DNA of 60,303 nt from Mycolicibacterium pyrenivorans (GTDB taxonomy: Bacteria > Actinomycetota > Actinomycetes > Mycobacteriales > Mycobacteriaceae): the NCBI RefSeq assembly GCF_025821625.1, contig NZ_JACKSH010000028.1, forward strand, positions 1 to 60,303, given 5' to 3'. The notes below the pieces were generated by a model. The model was not told where the DNA came from. It worked only from the letters and a program-made list of their open reading frames with translations, and did no database searches. Below are positions 1-9,228 of the stretch, one piece after another (the first letter of the stretch is position 1; each line of letters opens with the position of its first letter). Both the position numbers and the translations under genes were made by a program.

Positions 1-78
1 GCGCTCACCGCAGCCATCTGGCACAACGACACCATCGGCGCCACCGTCCGCCGATCACTGACCGCCTACGACCACTAA
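1..78 (+). CDS. C-terminal end of an IS transposase (5' part outside window)
   Basis: The first 25 codons of frame 1 are open and end in TAA at 76-78. The tail contains the motif IWHND and ends SLTAYDH, which I recognise from C-termini of mycobacterial insertion-sequence transposases (IS4/IS982-like DDE proteins), but the exact family cannot be assigned from 25 residues. It is partial because the window starts inside it. It sits just outside the conserved sseC-cysA operon, so an IS copy lies immediately next to that locus. Confidence 0.5.
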   Translation, partial: ALTAAIWHNDTIGATVRRSLTAYDH

Positions 79-107
79 CCCTTGGAATCACTCATCTAGG
101 TGGTCAT

Positions 108-145
108 CGCGGCACGCCGCGAATTGGTTCTCGCGGCGAGCCGCG
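108..145. repeat. Two tandem GC-rich palindromes
   Basis: CGCGGCACGCCGCG (108-121) and CGCGGCGAGCCGCG (132-145) are perfect 6-bp dyads with 2-nt centres, in direct order and 24 bp apart, each followed by AAT. They lie between the transposase end and the end of sseC. They may be IS-end structure or a read-through terminator for the minus-strand operon. Apart from this I see no gene in 79-280. Confidence 0.5.
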
Positions 146-280
146 AATGGGGCGGGGTTGACCCACGGCCAGCAGCGAAGCGGCCCCGCCATATGTTGGT
201 CGACAACAGCTAATCGTGCAGCTGTTTTCACAGCAAGATCAGCGCAACGCCCGGTGACGGGCGCGTTAAAATACGCGTCA

Positions 281-583
281 TCACGCGACCTTGACGTCGA
301 CCTCGTGAATGCCCGCGCCGGACGGCGCGACGCTGACGTCACCGTTGCCCGCGGGGGACAGGGCGCGTAGCGTCCACGTGCCGGGCGCGGCAAAGAACCG
401 GAAGTCACCGGTGGCCGACGCGACGACCTCGGCGGTGAACTCGTCAGAGCTGTCCAGCAGACGCACGAACGCGCCTCCCACAACCTGACCCGAGCCGTCG
501 ACGACGCGGCCGGTGATCACCGTCTCCTTCTCGAGGTCGACGCCCGCGGGCAATGTCAGTCCTTGCTTGGGTGCAGAGCACAT
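281..583 (-). CDS. sseC: SseC, DUF1416 sulfur-metabolism protein
   Basis: A 100-residue protein beginning MCSAPKQGLTLPAGV and closely matching what I remember of M. tuberculosis SseC1/SseC2 (DUF1416). The body is a single beta-sandwich-like carboxypeptidase-regulatory domain: ITGRVVDGSGQVVGGAFVRL near residue 22, then GDFRFFAAPGTWTLRALSP. The start is the ATG at 583, one base after the cysA stop, so the two are translationally coupled. It is the last gene of the sulfur operon read leftward. The exact biochemical role is unknown; genetic context ties it to thiosulfate/cysteine metabolism. Confidence 0.9.
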   Translation of the reverse strand: MCSAPKQGLTLPAGVDLEKETVITGRVVDGSGQVVGGAFVRLLDSSDEFTAEVVASATGDFRFFAAPGTWTLRALSPAGNGDVSVAPSGAGIHEVDVKVA

Positions 584-584
584 A

Positions 585-1418
585 TCAACTTCCCAACTCG
601 ATCGGGGCCCCCACCAGGGAGCCGTATTCGGTCCAACTGCCGTCGTAGTTCTTGACGTTCTTGTGTCCCAGCAGCTCCTGCAGCACGAACCAGGTGTGCG
701 ATGAGCGCTCACCGATGCGGCAGTAGGCGATGGTCTCCTTCTCGCCGTCCAGGCCGGCCTCGGCGTAGAGCTTGGCCAGGTCCTCGTCGGACTTGAAGGT
801 GCCGTCCTCGTTGGCGGCCTTGCTCCACGGCACGTTGATGGCGCCGGGGATGTGGCCGGGACGCTGGCTCTGCTCCTGCGGCAGGTGCGCCGGGGCCAGG
901 ATCTTGCCGGAGAACTCGTCGGGGGAGCGCACGTCGACCAGGTTCTTCGCGCCGATCGCGGCGATCACCTCGTCGCGGAAGGCGCGGATGCTGGTGTCGG
1001 GGTCCTTGGCGGTGTAGGTGGTGGCCGATCGGTTCACCGGTTCCTTGGACAGCGGGCGGGCGTCGAGCTCCCACTTCTTGCGGCCGCCGTCGAGGAGCTT
1101 CACATCCTGATGGCCGTACAGCTTGAAGTACCAGTAGGCGTACGCGGCGAACCAGTTGTTGTTGCCGCCGTAGAGCACCACGGTGTCGTCGTTGCCGATG
1201 CCGCGCTCGGACAGCAGCTTGGAGAACTGCTCGGCGTCGACGAAGTCACGACGGACCGGATCCTGCAGGTCGGTCTTCCAGTCGAGCCTGACCGCCCCCG
1301 GGATGTGACCGGTGTCGTAGGCGCTGGTGTCCTCGTCGACCTCGACGAAGACGGTGTTCGGCGCGTCGAGATTGCTCTCGGCCCAGTCAGCGGTGACCAG
1401 GACGTCGGAGCGTGCCAT
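585..1418 (-). CDS. cysA2: Thiosulfate sulfurtransferase (rhodanese) CysA/CysA2
   Basis: A tandem-rhodanese protein of 277 residues, the same length as M. tuberculosis CysA2/CysA3. The N-terminal inactive rhodanese fold covers roughly residues 1-125. The catalytic domain carries the active-site loop AYCRIGERSSHTWF with the persulfide-forming Cys at about 233. It transfers sulfane sulfur from thiosulfate to cyanide or thiol acceptors in the cytoplasm. I chose the ATG at 1418 (MARSDVLVTADW) rather than the longer frame start, because it matches the family and follows an AGGAG-like site. It lies between the DUF4395 gene and sseC in one leftward operon. Confidence 0.93.
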   Translation of the reverse strand: MARSDVLVTADWAESNLDAPNTVFVEVDEDTSAYDTGHIPGAVRLDWKTDLQDPVRRDFVDAEQFSKLLSERGIGNDDTVVLYGGNNNWFAAYAYWYFKLYGHQDVKLLDGGRKKWELDARPLSKEPVNRSATTYTAKDPDTSIRAFRDEVIAAIGAKNLVDVRSPDEFSGKILAPAHLPQEQSQRPGHIPGAINVPWSKAANEDGTFKSDEDLAKLYAEAGLDGEKETIAYCRIGERSSHTWFVLQELLGHKNVKNYDGSWTEYGSLVGAPIELGS

Positions 1419-1464
1419 GTAGGAGATCCTTTCGGTTGCTCTTGAAGTGTGGAGAAACGGTGGG

Positions 1465-1959
1465 TTATGGCGCGGTGGCGGAGGCACGCGGCTTCGGGCG
1501 AAGCCGTGCGGCGAGCGGGTAGAGACGGCAGCCGAGGCAGATCCCGAAGGCCGCGTTGAGCAGCGCCGCCACGAGCGCGCAGCCCGTGGCGACCAGACCC
1601 AGCAGCAGGAGACCGCTGGAGAAAGCGATGACGCCGACGACGGCGAACACGAGGCCGACCAGCTGGGCGAACTTCAGTGGGGCGGCGGGCTCGCGGTCGG
1701 TGACCGGCCCGAGCCGGGGAGCGATCAGCGTGGCGAACACCAGGCCATAGGGATGCTTCCGGGGACCCAGCACGGCGCCGACGGCGAAGACCACTGCCTG
1801 GACACCCAGGATCACCGCCGCGGCGGCCGCACTAGAGGGGGCTGCCAGCAGCGTGACGACGAGAACGACGGTGGTGACCCATGCGACGAAGCGCGGTCCG
1901 CGCATGTCGACCTGCTCCGGCACCTGGGTGCTCGCACGGGTCTGTGTGATGTTCGACAA
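1465..1959 (-). CDS. DUF4395 integral membrane protein
   Basis: A 164-residue protein with about four hydrophobic segments (roughly residues 25-45, 45-65, 100-125 and 125-145) and a conserved FGICLGC motif near the end, typical of DUF4395. It starts with TTG at 1959, preceded by AGGAG eight bases upstream. DUF4395 proteins sit beside rhodanese-type sulfurtransferases and probably handle a sulfur compound or thiol at the membrane; the substrate is unknown. It is the first structural gene after the cysteine-rich leader ORF (2048-2140) and should be controlled by it. Confidence 0.85.
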   Translation of the reverse strand: MSNITQTRASTQVPEQVDMRGPRFVAWVTTVVLVVTLLAAPSSAAAAAVILGVQAVVFAVGAVLGPRKHPYGLVFATLIAPRLGPVTDREPAAPLKFAQLVGLVFAVVGVIAFSSGLLLLGLVATGCALVAALLNAAFGICLGCRLYPLAARLRPKPRASATAP

Positions 1960-2047
1960 AGCTGTGCTCCTGTTGCTGGGAATGGCTGGACGCGGCGGAT
2001 CACAAAACCCGCTCGCGGAGTGCGGCGCGAAGAGACGGCGCGGCTAC

Positions 2048-2140
2048 TCAGCAGCTGCAACAACAACAGCAACAACCCGCGACGCGGCACAGATCGACTG
2101 CGCGGCGCTTGGTGAGCGAAAGCTCGAGGCGGGCTGACAC
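2048..2140 (-). CDS. Leaderless polycysteine leader peptide (cysteine attenuator)
   Basis: A short ORF of 30 codons from GTG at 2140 to TGA at 2050-2048, starting MSARLELSLT and ending AGCCCCCCSC, i.e. seven Cys codons among the last eight. It overlaps a longer leucine-rich frame and is easily missed. A TANNNT -10 box (TAAGCT, 2153-2148) lies exactly seven bases upstream of the GTG, so transcription probably starts at the start codon and the ORF is leaderless. Polycysteine leaderless ORFs before DUF4395-cysA2-sseC are known cysteine-responsive attenuators in mycobacteria: ribosome stalling at Cys codons when cysteine is scarce opens the downstream operon. The match here is by position and composition. 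Confidence 0.85.
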   Translation of the reverse strand: MSARLELSLTKRRAVDLCRVAGCCCCCCSC

Positions 2141-2147
2141 GGTCGAC

Positions 2148-2153
2148 AGCTTA
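2148..2153 (-). promoter_or_regulatory. -10 box of the sulfur operon promoter
   Basis: TAAGCT on the minus strand, seven bases before the leader GTG. This is the spacing expected for a leaderless transcript. No convincing -35 is visible, which is common in mycobacteria. Confidence 0.6.
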
Positions 2154-2169
2154 CCCAATGACACGGTGA

Positions 2170-2592
2170 TCAAGCCAACAGCGGTTCCAGTGCCGACCGC
2201 AGCTCAGCGGCGGTCGGCACCCCCGAGGCGCGATAACGCGCCTGACCATCGGCATCGAAGATGAGCGTCGTCGGCAGCGACAGCACCGAAAGCTTGCGCG
2301 CCGCCTCCGGATCGGCGTCCAGGTCGATCTCCACGTGCGCCACGGCGGGCAGGTCCGCACACACCTGGTCGACGACCTTGCGCACCCCCACACACGGGCC
2401 ACACCACTCCGCGCTGAAATGCACGACGGTCGGCCCGGTCTGCGACAGCCCCAGCTCGCCGGGCTCGAGATGGGGATACTTCGCCGCCGCCGTGCGCAGG
2501 CCCGTCCGCAGCGTCAGCAGCCTGCCAACCACCAACGCCAATCCGAACGCCGCGATCAGCACCGCGATGACCGCTACCCATGAAGAGCTCAT
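2170..2592 (-). CDS. thiX: Membrane-anchored thioredoxin-like protein (ThiX)
   Basis: A 140-residue protein with an N-terminal hydrophobic helix (about residues 5-25) followed by a thioredoxin fold carrying the redox motif WCGPC at 63-67 and the cis-proline segment SLPTTLIF. It is the counterpart of M. tuberculosis Rv0816c. The anchor suggests the domain is tethered to the membrane. It probably reduces disulfides or sulfur intermediates for the adjacent sulfur genes. Its ATG overlaps the stop of the upstream gene by four bases, so the two are co-translated. The cysteine leader promoter lies immediately downstream, so this pair forms a separate transcription unit. Confidence 0.88.
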   Translation of the reverse strand: MSSSWVAVIAVLIAAFGLALVVGRLLTLRTGLRTAAAKYPHLEPGELGLSQTGPTVVHFSAEWCGPCVGVRKVVDQVCADLPAVAHVEIDLDADPEAARKLSVLSLPTTLIFDADGQARYRASGVPTAAELRSALEPLLA

Positions 2593-3404
2593 GACAGTCT
2601 GAACTCGTTGAGATCGATGGTTACTCCCTCGGCGATGCCCTCGATGATCACGTCGGAGCCGCGCGCGCCCTCGCTCGTTGGTGTGATGCCGAACGGCAAC
2701 TTCTGGCCGGGCAGGCTGGCGGAGAAGGCAGCCAGCACCGCGGGCAGCTTGTCCTCGGGTACTTCCCGGTCGGCGGTACCCGGCCCGGACAACACCCCGG
2801 TCGCGGTCATCACCAGTGTGGTCGCATCCGGTCCGGCAATGGACAGGTCCACCGAGATGCTGACCCGTTCGTCGACACCGGCCTGTTTCGGGGTGCCGGT
2901 GAAGACCAGTCCTCGGTTGCCCGAGATTCCCGACTCGGTGGTTCCGCCGGTCGAGTCGTCGGTCTCCTCGGTGGGTGCCTCGACGAGCAGGTCGGGGATT
3001 CCCATGTACCTGCCGACGTGGGTGGAATCGATGATGATCCGGCTCTCCACCTTGGCGACGGCGAGCGTCGCATCCGGCGGGATCAGCCAGGAGTTCTCCC
3101 CGAGTTCGATCGAGTGCAGGGTCGCTTCCAGCGATGCCTTGCCGACGACAGGGTGATCAACGCCACTGGCCTTGATCTCGACCTCGTCGTAGTGGTGGCG
3201 CATCGCCTGCGGGGCGAACGGGAAGCCGAGGATCGCCACCGACGGGTCCCAGTTCAGGTTCGCGGCGCTCCGAACGCTTCTGGCCAGGCGGTATTCGGCG
3301 TAGATGGCGGCCCCGAAGTCCGCGCCGACGACGCCGACGACCACCGCGGACAGGGTCGCCAGGGCGCCGATCACGAGTTTGCGCACGCCGACATTGTTGC
3401 CCAC
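2589..3404 (-). CDS. lmeA: LmeA-like DUF2993 cell-envelope protein
   Basis: A protein of up to 271 residues with an N-terminal signal or anchor segment (LVIGALATLSAVVVGVVGADF, roughly residues 10-30) and a DUF2993 body. It corresponds in position to M. tuberculosis Rv0817c and M. smegmatis LmeA, a periplasmic mannan-core elongation/maintenance factor for lipomannan. The start could be MGNN at 3404 or a GTG a few codons later. An acidic, Thr/Ser-rich insertion sits around residue 145-155. It diverges from glnR. Confidence 0.82.
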   Translation of the reverse strand: MGNNVGVRKLVIGALATLSAVVVGVVGADFGAAIYAEYRLARSVRSAANLNWDPSVAILGFPFAPQAMRHHYDEVEIKASGVDHPVVGKASLEATLHSIELGENSWLIPPDATLAVAKVESRIIIDSTHVGRYMGIPDLLVEAPTEETDDSTGGTTESGISGNRGLVFTGTPKQAGVDERVSISVDLSIAGPDATTLVMTATGVLSGPGTADREVPEDKLPAVLAAFSASLPGQKLPFGITPTSEGARGSDVIIEGIAEGVTIDLNEFRLS

Positions 3405-3576
3405 CGAGTGGGGATGATCGGTTCGACGCGGCTATCTGGCAGGTGGCGCGCTATCGTTAGACAACCATCGGCCGGGTAACGGCCACATGTCAGGCATGAA
3501 TCTGGGAAGTCACCGCGCGACAAGGTTGTCTCGACGGTGTCCCGGCGAATGATCTCCACTCCTGTTGGAGGGCCAG

Positions 3577-5243
<1,667 letters not shown>

Positions 5244-5266
5244 GGTCCTGAGAATCCGGGCCTCAA

Positions 5267-5286
5267 CATATTGACATTTGTCGATG
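5267..5286 (-). promoter_or_regulatory. ArsR-type operator A
   Basis: CATATTGACATTTGTCGATG. Its reverse complement matches the sites at 5306-5325 and 12155-12174 (common pattern CATCGA-N6-GTCRATATG). It lies upstream of the MFS gene, in opposite orientation to site B. Confidence 0.65.
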
Positions 5287-5305
5287 TGTGGATCACGGTT
5301 GGATG

Positions 5306-5325
5306 CATCGAACAATGTCGATATG
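5306..5325 (+). promoter_or_regulatory. ArsR-type operator B
   Basis: CATCGAACAATGTCGATATG, 19 bases downstream of site A and 16 bases before the MFS start. It has the same pattern as the site before the arsR gene at 12192, suggesting one regulator controls both. Confidence 0.65.
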
Positions 5326-5341
5326 AGGAGCCGACCGCCAC

Positions 5342-6595
5342 ATGAGCGATGCTGGCGCGGCTCCGCGCCGTTCGCCCTCGGATGCGGGGTTGCGCCGGGT
5401 CCTGGTGACGCTGTGCCTGACTCAGATCACCAGTTGGGGAGTGCTGTATTACGCGTTCCCGGTGCTGTCGGTACAGATCACCGCGAGCACCGGCTGGTCG
5501 CCGCCGGCGGTGACCGCCGCGTTCTCCGCGGCGCTGGTCACCTCGGCGCTGGTCGGTGTCGGGGTGGGCCGGCGGCTCGATCGCCACGGACCCCATGCGG
5601 TGATGACCGCCGGTGCCGTTCTGGGGCCGGCGTCGTTGGTTGCGGTCGCATTCTCCCCGACCCTGGCCTGGTTCATCGCGGCGTGGGTCGCAGTCGGGGT
5701 GGCGATGGGCGCGGTGCTCTATCCGCCCGCGTTCGCCGCGTTGACCCGCTGGTACGGCCCGCGTCACGTCGGTGCGCTGACGATTCTCACCCTCGTCGCC
5801 GGACTGGCCAGCACTGTGTTCGCACCCCTGACCGCAGCCCTGGCCAGTGTGATGGATTGGCGCACCACATATCTCGTGCTCGCCGCCATCCTGGCCGCGG
5901 TCACCGTTCCCGCACATCTGATCGGCTTGCGCCGGCCCTGGCCGCCCGCACCGCAACGCCGAACTGCGGAACCGGCCACCCGCACCGCCCGCAGTCGTCC
6001 CTTCGTCGCCCTGACGATGGCGTTCGCGCTGGCGACCTGTGCCTCCTACGCGGTCATCGTGAACCTGATCCCGCTGATGACCGAGCGCGGAATCAGCACG
6101 AACGCGGCCGCATTGGCGCTGGGTCTCGGAGGTGTCGGCCAGGTGGTCGGCCGCCTCGGCTACCGCAGCCTGGTACGCCGCGTCGGTGTCCGATCCCGCA
6201 CTGCGCTGGTGTTCTCCGGAATCGCGGTCACGACAACACTTCTCGGCGTCTTCACGTCGCTGGCCGCCCTGATCGCGGTGGTGGTTCTCGGCGGGTTCGT
6301 GCGGGGAATCATGACACTGCTACAAGCGACCGCGGTCACCGAGCGTTGGGGGGCAACGCATTACGGGCATCTGAGCGGAATGATCGCCGCGCCGGTCACC
6401 CTGGCCACCGCTGCGGGTCCCTGGATCGGAGCGGTCCTCGCCGACCTCCTCAACGGGTATGTTCCGATGTTCCTGCTGCTCGGCAGTGTCGGCATCCTCG
6501 CGGCACTGATCGGCCTGGCCACCATGCCGGCCCGGGTGCACACCGAGGTGTCTGCGCCCGACGCCGCTAGACCGCGGGGGCCGGTGACTCGGTGA
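5342..6595 (+). CDS. MFS permease of the arsenic island
   Basis: A 417-residue protein with about 12 hydrophobic segments and MFS signatures, including GVGRRLDRHGPHAVM in the loop after the second or third helix. It resembles permeases of the OFA/monocarboxylate-like branch of MFS. Two operators of the ArsR type lie directly upstream and arsA follows head-to-tail on the opposite strand, with the last 29 bases of the two genes overlapping. It probably exports an arsenic species, perhaps an organoarsenical or conjugate, but substrate cannot be read from sequence. The ATG at 5342 is preceded by GAGGAG at a somewhat long spacing. Confidence 0.8.
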   Translation: MSDAGAAPRRSPSDAGLRRVLVTLCLTQITSWGVLYYAFPVLSVQITASTGWSPPAVTAAFSAALVTSALVGVGVGRRLDRHGPHAVMTAGAVLGPASLVAVAFSPTLAWFIAAWVAVGVAMGAVLYPPAFAALTRWYGPRHVGALTILTLVAGLASTVFAPLTAALASVMDWRTTYLVLAAILAAVTVPAHLIGLRRPWPPAPQRRTAEPATRTARSRPFVALTMAFALATCASYAVIVNLIPLMTERGISTNAAALALGLGGVGQVVGRLGYRSLVRRVGVRSRTALVFSGIAVTTTLLGVFTSLAALIAVVVLGGFVRGIMTLLQATAVTERWGATHYGHLSGMIAAPVTLATAAGPWIGAVLADLLNGYVPMFLLLGSVGILAALIGLATMPARVHTEVSAPDAARPRGPVTR

Positions 6596-8339
6596 GCGCT
6601 TCCAGGGCGGGGATGCCGACGGGTTCGGTCGCCAGTAGCGGCACCACCGCAACCCGATCCGCGTGGTCGGATCTCACCTTGTCGATCTCGGGCAGCTCGG
6701 CGGCTGCCCGCCGACGCAGCAGTGGTGTCGTCGGATGTGCGGCAGCCAGCGAGTTGTTGACCACCCAGGCCCACGGGTGGATCTGAGCGCGTTCGAGTTC
6801 CTCCTGGAGCCCTGCGGCCTCGAGGACCGGTGTGGTTTCGGCGAGGGTCACGATGATCACCTTTGTGAGGCCGGGGTCCTGCAGGCGCATCAGCGGGGCG
6901 GTGAAGTGTCGGTTGCCGAGTTGCCGGGCCACCTCGCGGTGGTAGGAGCCGGTGGCATCGAGCAGCAGCAGGGTGTGCCCGGTCGGCGCGGTGTCGACGA
7001 CGACGAACTTGTTCCTCGATTCACCGATCACCCGCGAGAAAGCTTGGAACACCGCCACTTCCTCGGTGCACGGCGAGCGCAGATCCTCTTCGAGCATCGA
7101 ACGGCCCTGCTCGTCGAGCGCGGCACCTTTGGTGGCGAGCACATGATCGCGGTAGGCGCGGGTCGCCTCGGCCGGGTCGATACTCGACACGTGCAGGTTC
7201 GGCAGCGTCCCGTGCAGCATGTCGGAGAGATGCCCGGCGGGATCGGTCGTCGTCAGGTGCACGGGGTGGCCACGGTCGGCGAGGGCGACGGCGATCGCGG
7301 CCGCGATCGCCGTCTTGCCCACTCCGCCCTTGCCCATACACAGGACCAATCCGTGGTCGCCGGTGGCGAGTTCGTCGATCAGGGCCGCCAGCGGGGCGTC
7401 CGCCACGTCGAGGGCCGGGTCCTCGTCGACCGCCGGCATGGCCGCGCCCGGGGCGAACAGCGACTCCAGCGCATCGACTCCGACGATGTTGGTGGCCTTC
7501 AGGTCCACCTGATCGAGAGGTAGCGTCCTCAGCTCGTCGGGGAGTGCTGCGATGGCCTCTTGCTCGCGCTCGTAGATCGCCGCAGCGAGTGGGTCGCTGT
7601 GTCCGGCGGGGGCGGGTAGCACCCCGTTGATCACGACATATTGGTGGGTCAGGCCGATCGCGGCGAGTTCCCGGTGTGTGCGGGTGATCTCGGTGAGTGT
7701 CGAGCGCTGGGCGCGGGCCACGAGCACGAGGCGGGTGCGGCGGGGGTCGGCCAAAGCGGCGACCGCCCCGGCGTAGCGGGTCCGTTGCTTGTCGAGACCC
7801 GACAGGGGTCCGAGGCAGGACGCGTCGCCCTTGCCCTCGTCGAGGAAGTCCGTCCAGGAGCCGGGCAACTGCAGCAACCGGATGGTGTGCCCGGTCGGTG
7901 CGGTGTCGAACAGCACGTGGTCGAACTGGCTGACCGGGCCGTCGGAATCGGTGAGGAGTTCGGTGAACTCGTTGAAGGAGGCGATCTCGGTGGTGCATGA
8001 GCCGGAGAGCTGTTCGGTGATCGACTTGATTTCCGCGTCGGGCAGCAGGCCGCGCACGGGGGCGACGATGCGTTCCCGGTAGGCCTGCGCAGCCTGTTCG
8101 GGGTCGATCTCCAGCGCCGACAGCCCTTCGACGGTGGTGATCGGGGTGATGGTGTTGCCGATCTGCAGCCCGAAGACCTGGCCGACGTTGGACGCCGGAT
8201 CGGTGCTGACCAAGAGCACCCGTTTGCCGTCGCGGGCCAGATGGATCGCGGCGGCGCACGCGATCGAGGTCTTGCCCACCCCGCCCTTGCCGGTGAAGAA
8301 CAAGAAGCGCGGCGGAACGTCGAGGAACCCCGGGGTCAT
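6567..8339 (-). CDS. arsA: ArsA arsenite-stimulated ATPase
   Basis: A 590-residue protein with two nucleotide-binding halves. P-loops GKGGVGKT occur at 17-24 and 336-343; each half has the DTAPTGHT signal-transduction motif (145-152 and about 450). The three metalloid-binding cysteines of ArsA are present: Cys115 (SGSC), Cys175 (DASC) and Cys424 (RSPC), corresponding to Cys113/172/422 of the E. coli protein. It powers arsenite extrusion with the membrane carrier, receiving As(III) from ArsD, encoded just upstream. It starts with ATG at 8339, 13 bases after the arsD stop. Confidence 0.95.
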   Translation of the reverse strand: MTPGFLDVPPRFLFFTGKGGVGKTSIACAAAIHLARDGKRVLLVSTDPASNVGQVFGLQIGNTITPITTVEGLSALEIDPEQAAQAYRERIVAPVRGLLPDAEIKSITEQLSGSCTTEIASFNEFTELLTDSDGPVSQFDHVLFDTAPTGHTIRLLQLPGSWTDFLDEGKGDASCLGPLSGLDKQRTRYAGAVAALADPRRTRLVLVARAQRSTLTEITRTHRELAAIGLTHQYVVINGVLPAPAGHSDPLAAAIYEREQEAIAALPDELRTLPLDQVDLKATNIVGVDALESLFAPGAAMPAVDEDPALDVADAPLAALIDELATGDHGLVLCMGKGGVGKTAIAAAIAVALADRGHPVHLTTTDPAGHLSDMLHGTLPNLHVSSIDPAEATRAYRDHVLATKGAALDEQGRSMLEEDLRSPCTEEVAVFQAFSRVIGESRNKFVVVDTAPTGHTLLLLDATGSYHREVARQLGNRHFTAPLMRLQDPGLTKVIIVTLAETTPVLEAAGLQEELERAQIHPWAWVVNNSLAAAHPTTPLLRRRAAAELPEIDKVRSDHADRVAVVPLLATEPVGIPALEALTESPAPAV

Positions 8340-8352
8340 CGGTCAATACCCG

Positions 8353-8754
8353 CTAGCAGCAGCCGGTCGCGTCCGGGCTGTCGCTGCTGCAGCAACCGCC
8401 TCCGGCGCCGGGGGACTCGTCGAGGTCGAGCGAGATCCGCCCCGCCGGTTCGTCGATGCCGGCCCAGGCGGCGAGTTGGCCACGATCCGGATAGCGACCG
8501 GTCATCGCGGTGACGCCGTCCACCAGCACCAGCGGCAATCCGCCGGACCCGGCGAGGTGCAGAAACGCTCGCACAGTGTCGTTCTCGGCGAACACGCGTG
8601 GTTCGCTGGCGAGGTTGTAGCGATAAACGTCGCCACCGCGGCTGGAGACGAAATCCAGGTCGGCAGAGAAGGTCACCAGCTGCTGGTCCACGTCCTCGCC
8701 GCAGACTCCGGTCGCGCAGCACAACGCCGGCTCGAATACTTCGACCTTGCTCAT
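8353..8754 (-). CDS. arsD: ArsD arsenite metallochaperone
   Basis: A 133-residue thioredoxin-fold protein with the ArsD binding cysteines Cys12, Cys13 and Cys18 (LCCATGVC) and two C-terminal vicinal pairs at 121-122 and 132-133 (tail ends DATGCC). ArsD hands As(III) to ArsA and raises its affinity. The order arsD-arsA, both read leftward, fits this partnership. The C-terminal half keeps the PLVLVDG stretch of the family. Confidence 0.92.
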   Translation of the reverse strand: MSKVEVFEPALCCATGVCGEDVDQQLVTFSADLDFVSSRGGDVYRYNLASEPRVFAENDTVRAFLHLAGSGGLPLVLVDGVTAMTGRYPDRGQLAAWAGIDEPAGRISLDLDESPGAGGGCCSSDSPDATGCC

Positions 8755-8784
8755 ACGGCTACCTTGCTCATACGTCCACCTTGC

Positions 8785-9228
8785 TCATCGAACGGTCTCC
8801 TCGGAATGTGTGAGTGATTCGGCGCGCAGCTCGTCGGCGAGCAGACGGACCCGGGCTGCGATGTCGTCGCGCACCAACCGCACCCGTTCGATCCCGTCGA
8901 TCCCGCGTTCAGAGGGTTCGTCGGTGTCCCAGTTCTCGAACCGGGTGCCCGGCACCGGCTCCACGTGCGCCTCGCGGCCCAGCGTCACGACCACGTCAAC
9001 GTCCGCGACTATCCGAGGGTCGACGAGTTTCGGTGTCTCCCCGCTGATGTCGACCCCCACCTCACTGAGGCTTTCGGCCGACAGCGCGTTGACGGCCGTT
9101 CCCGGTTTGGTGCCTGCGGAATACACGTCGACCGTGTCGCCGGTGAGCCGGCGCATCAGCCCGGCCGCCATTTGCGACTTGCCGCCGTTCTTGACACAGA
9201 CGAACAGCACGGAGGGTTTGTGCGTCAT
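8785..9228 (-). CDS. arsC: Arsenate reductase, low-molecular-weight phosphatase type, with a CX5K loop
   Basis: A 147-residue LMW-PTP-fold protein beginning MTHKPSVLFVCVKNGGKSQM. The phosphate-binding loop normally reads CX5R; here Cys11 is followed by Lys17, giving CX5K. The later DVVVTLG and FENWDTDEPS segments match mycothiol-dependent arsenate reductases of actinobacteria. It would reduce arsenate to arsenite using mycothiol. The ATG at 9228 overlaps the ACR3 stop by four bases (ATGA), so arsR-acr3-arsC are coupled. The substitution could be a natural subtype; that is an inference. Confidence 0.85.
   Translation of the reverse strand: MTHKPSVLFVCVKNGGKSQMAAGLMRRLTGDTVDVYSAGTKPGTAVNALSAESLSEVGVDISGETPKLVDPRIVADVDVVVTLGREAHVEPVPGTRFENWDTDEPSERGIDGIERVRLVRDDIAARVRLLADELRAESLTHSEETVR

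Noticed and set aside
1812..2090. Leucine-rich frame MPRRGLLLLLLQLL on the minus strand
   Set aside because: It is the +1 frame of the polycysteine leader; the cysteine frame has the leaderless start geometry and a stop right after the Cys tract.
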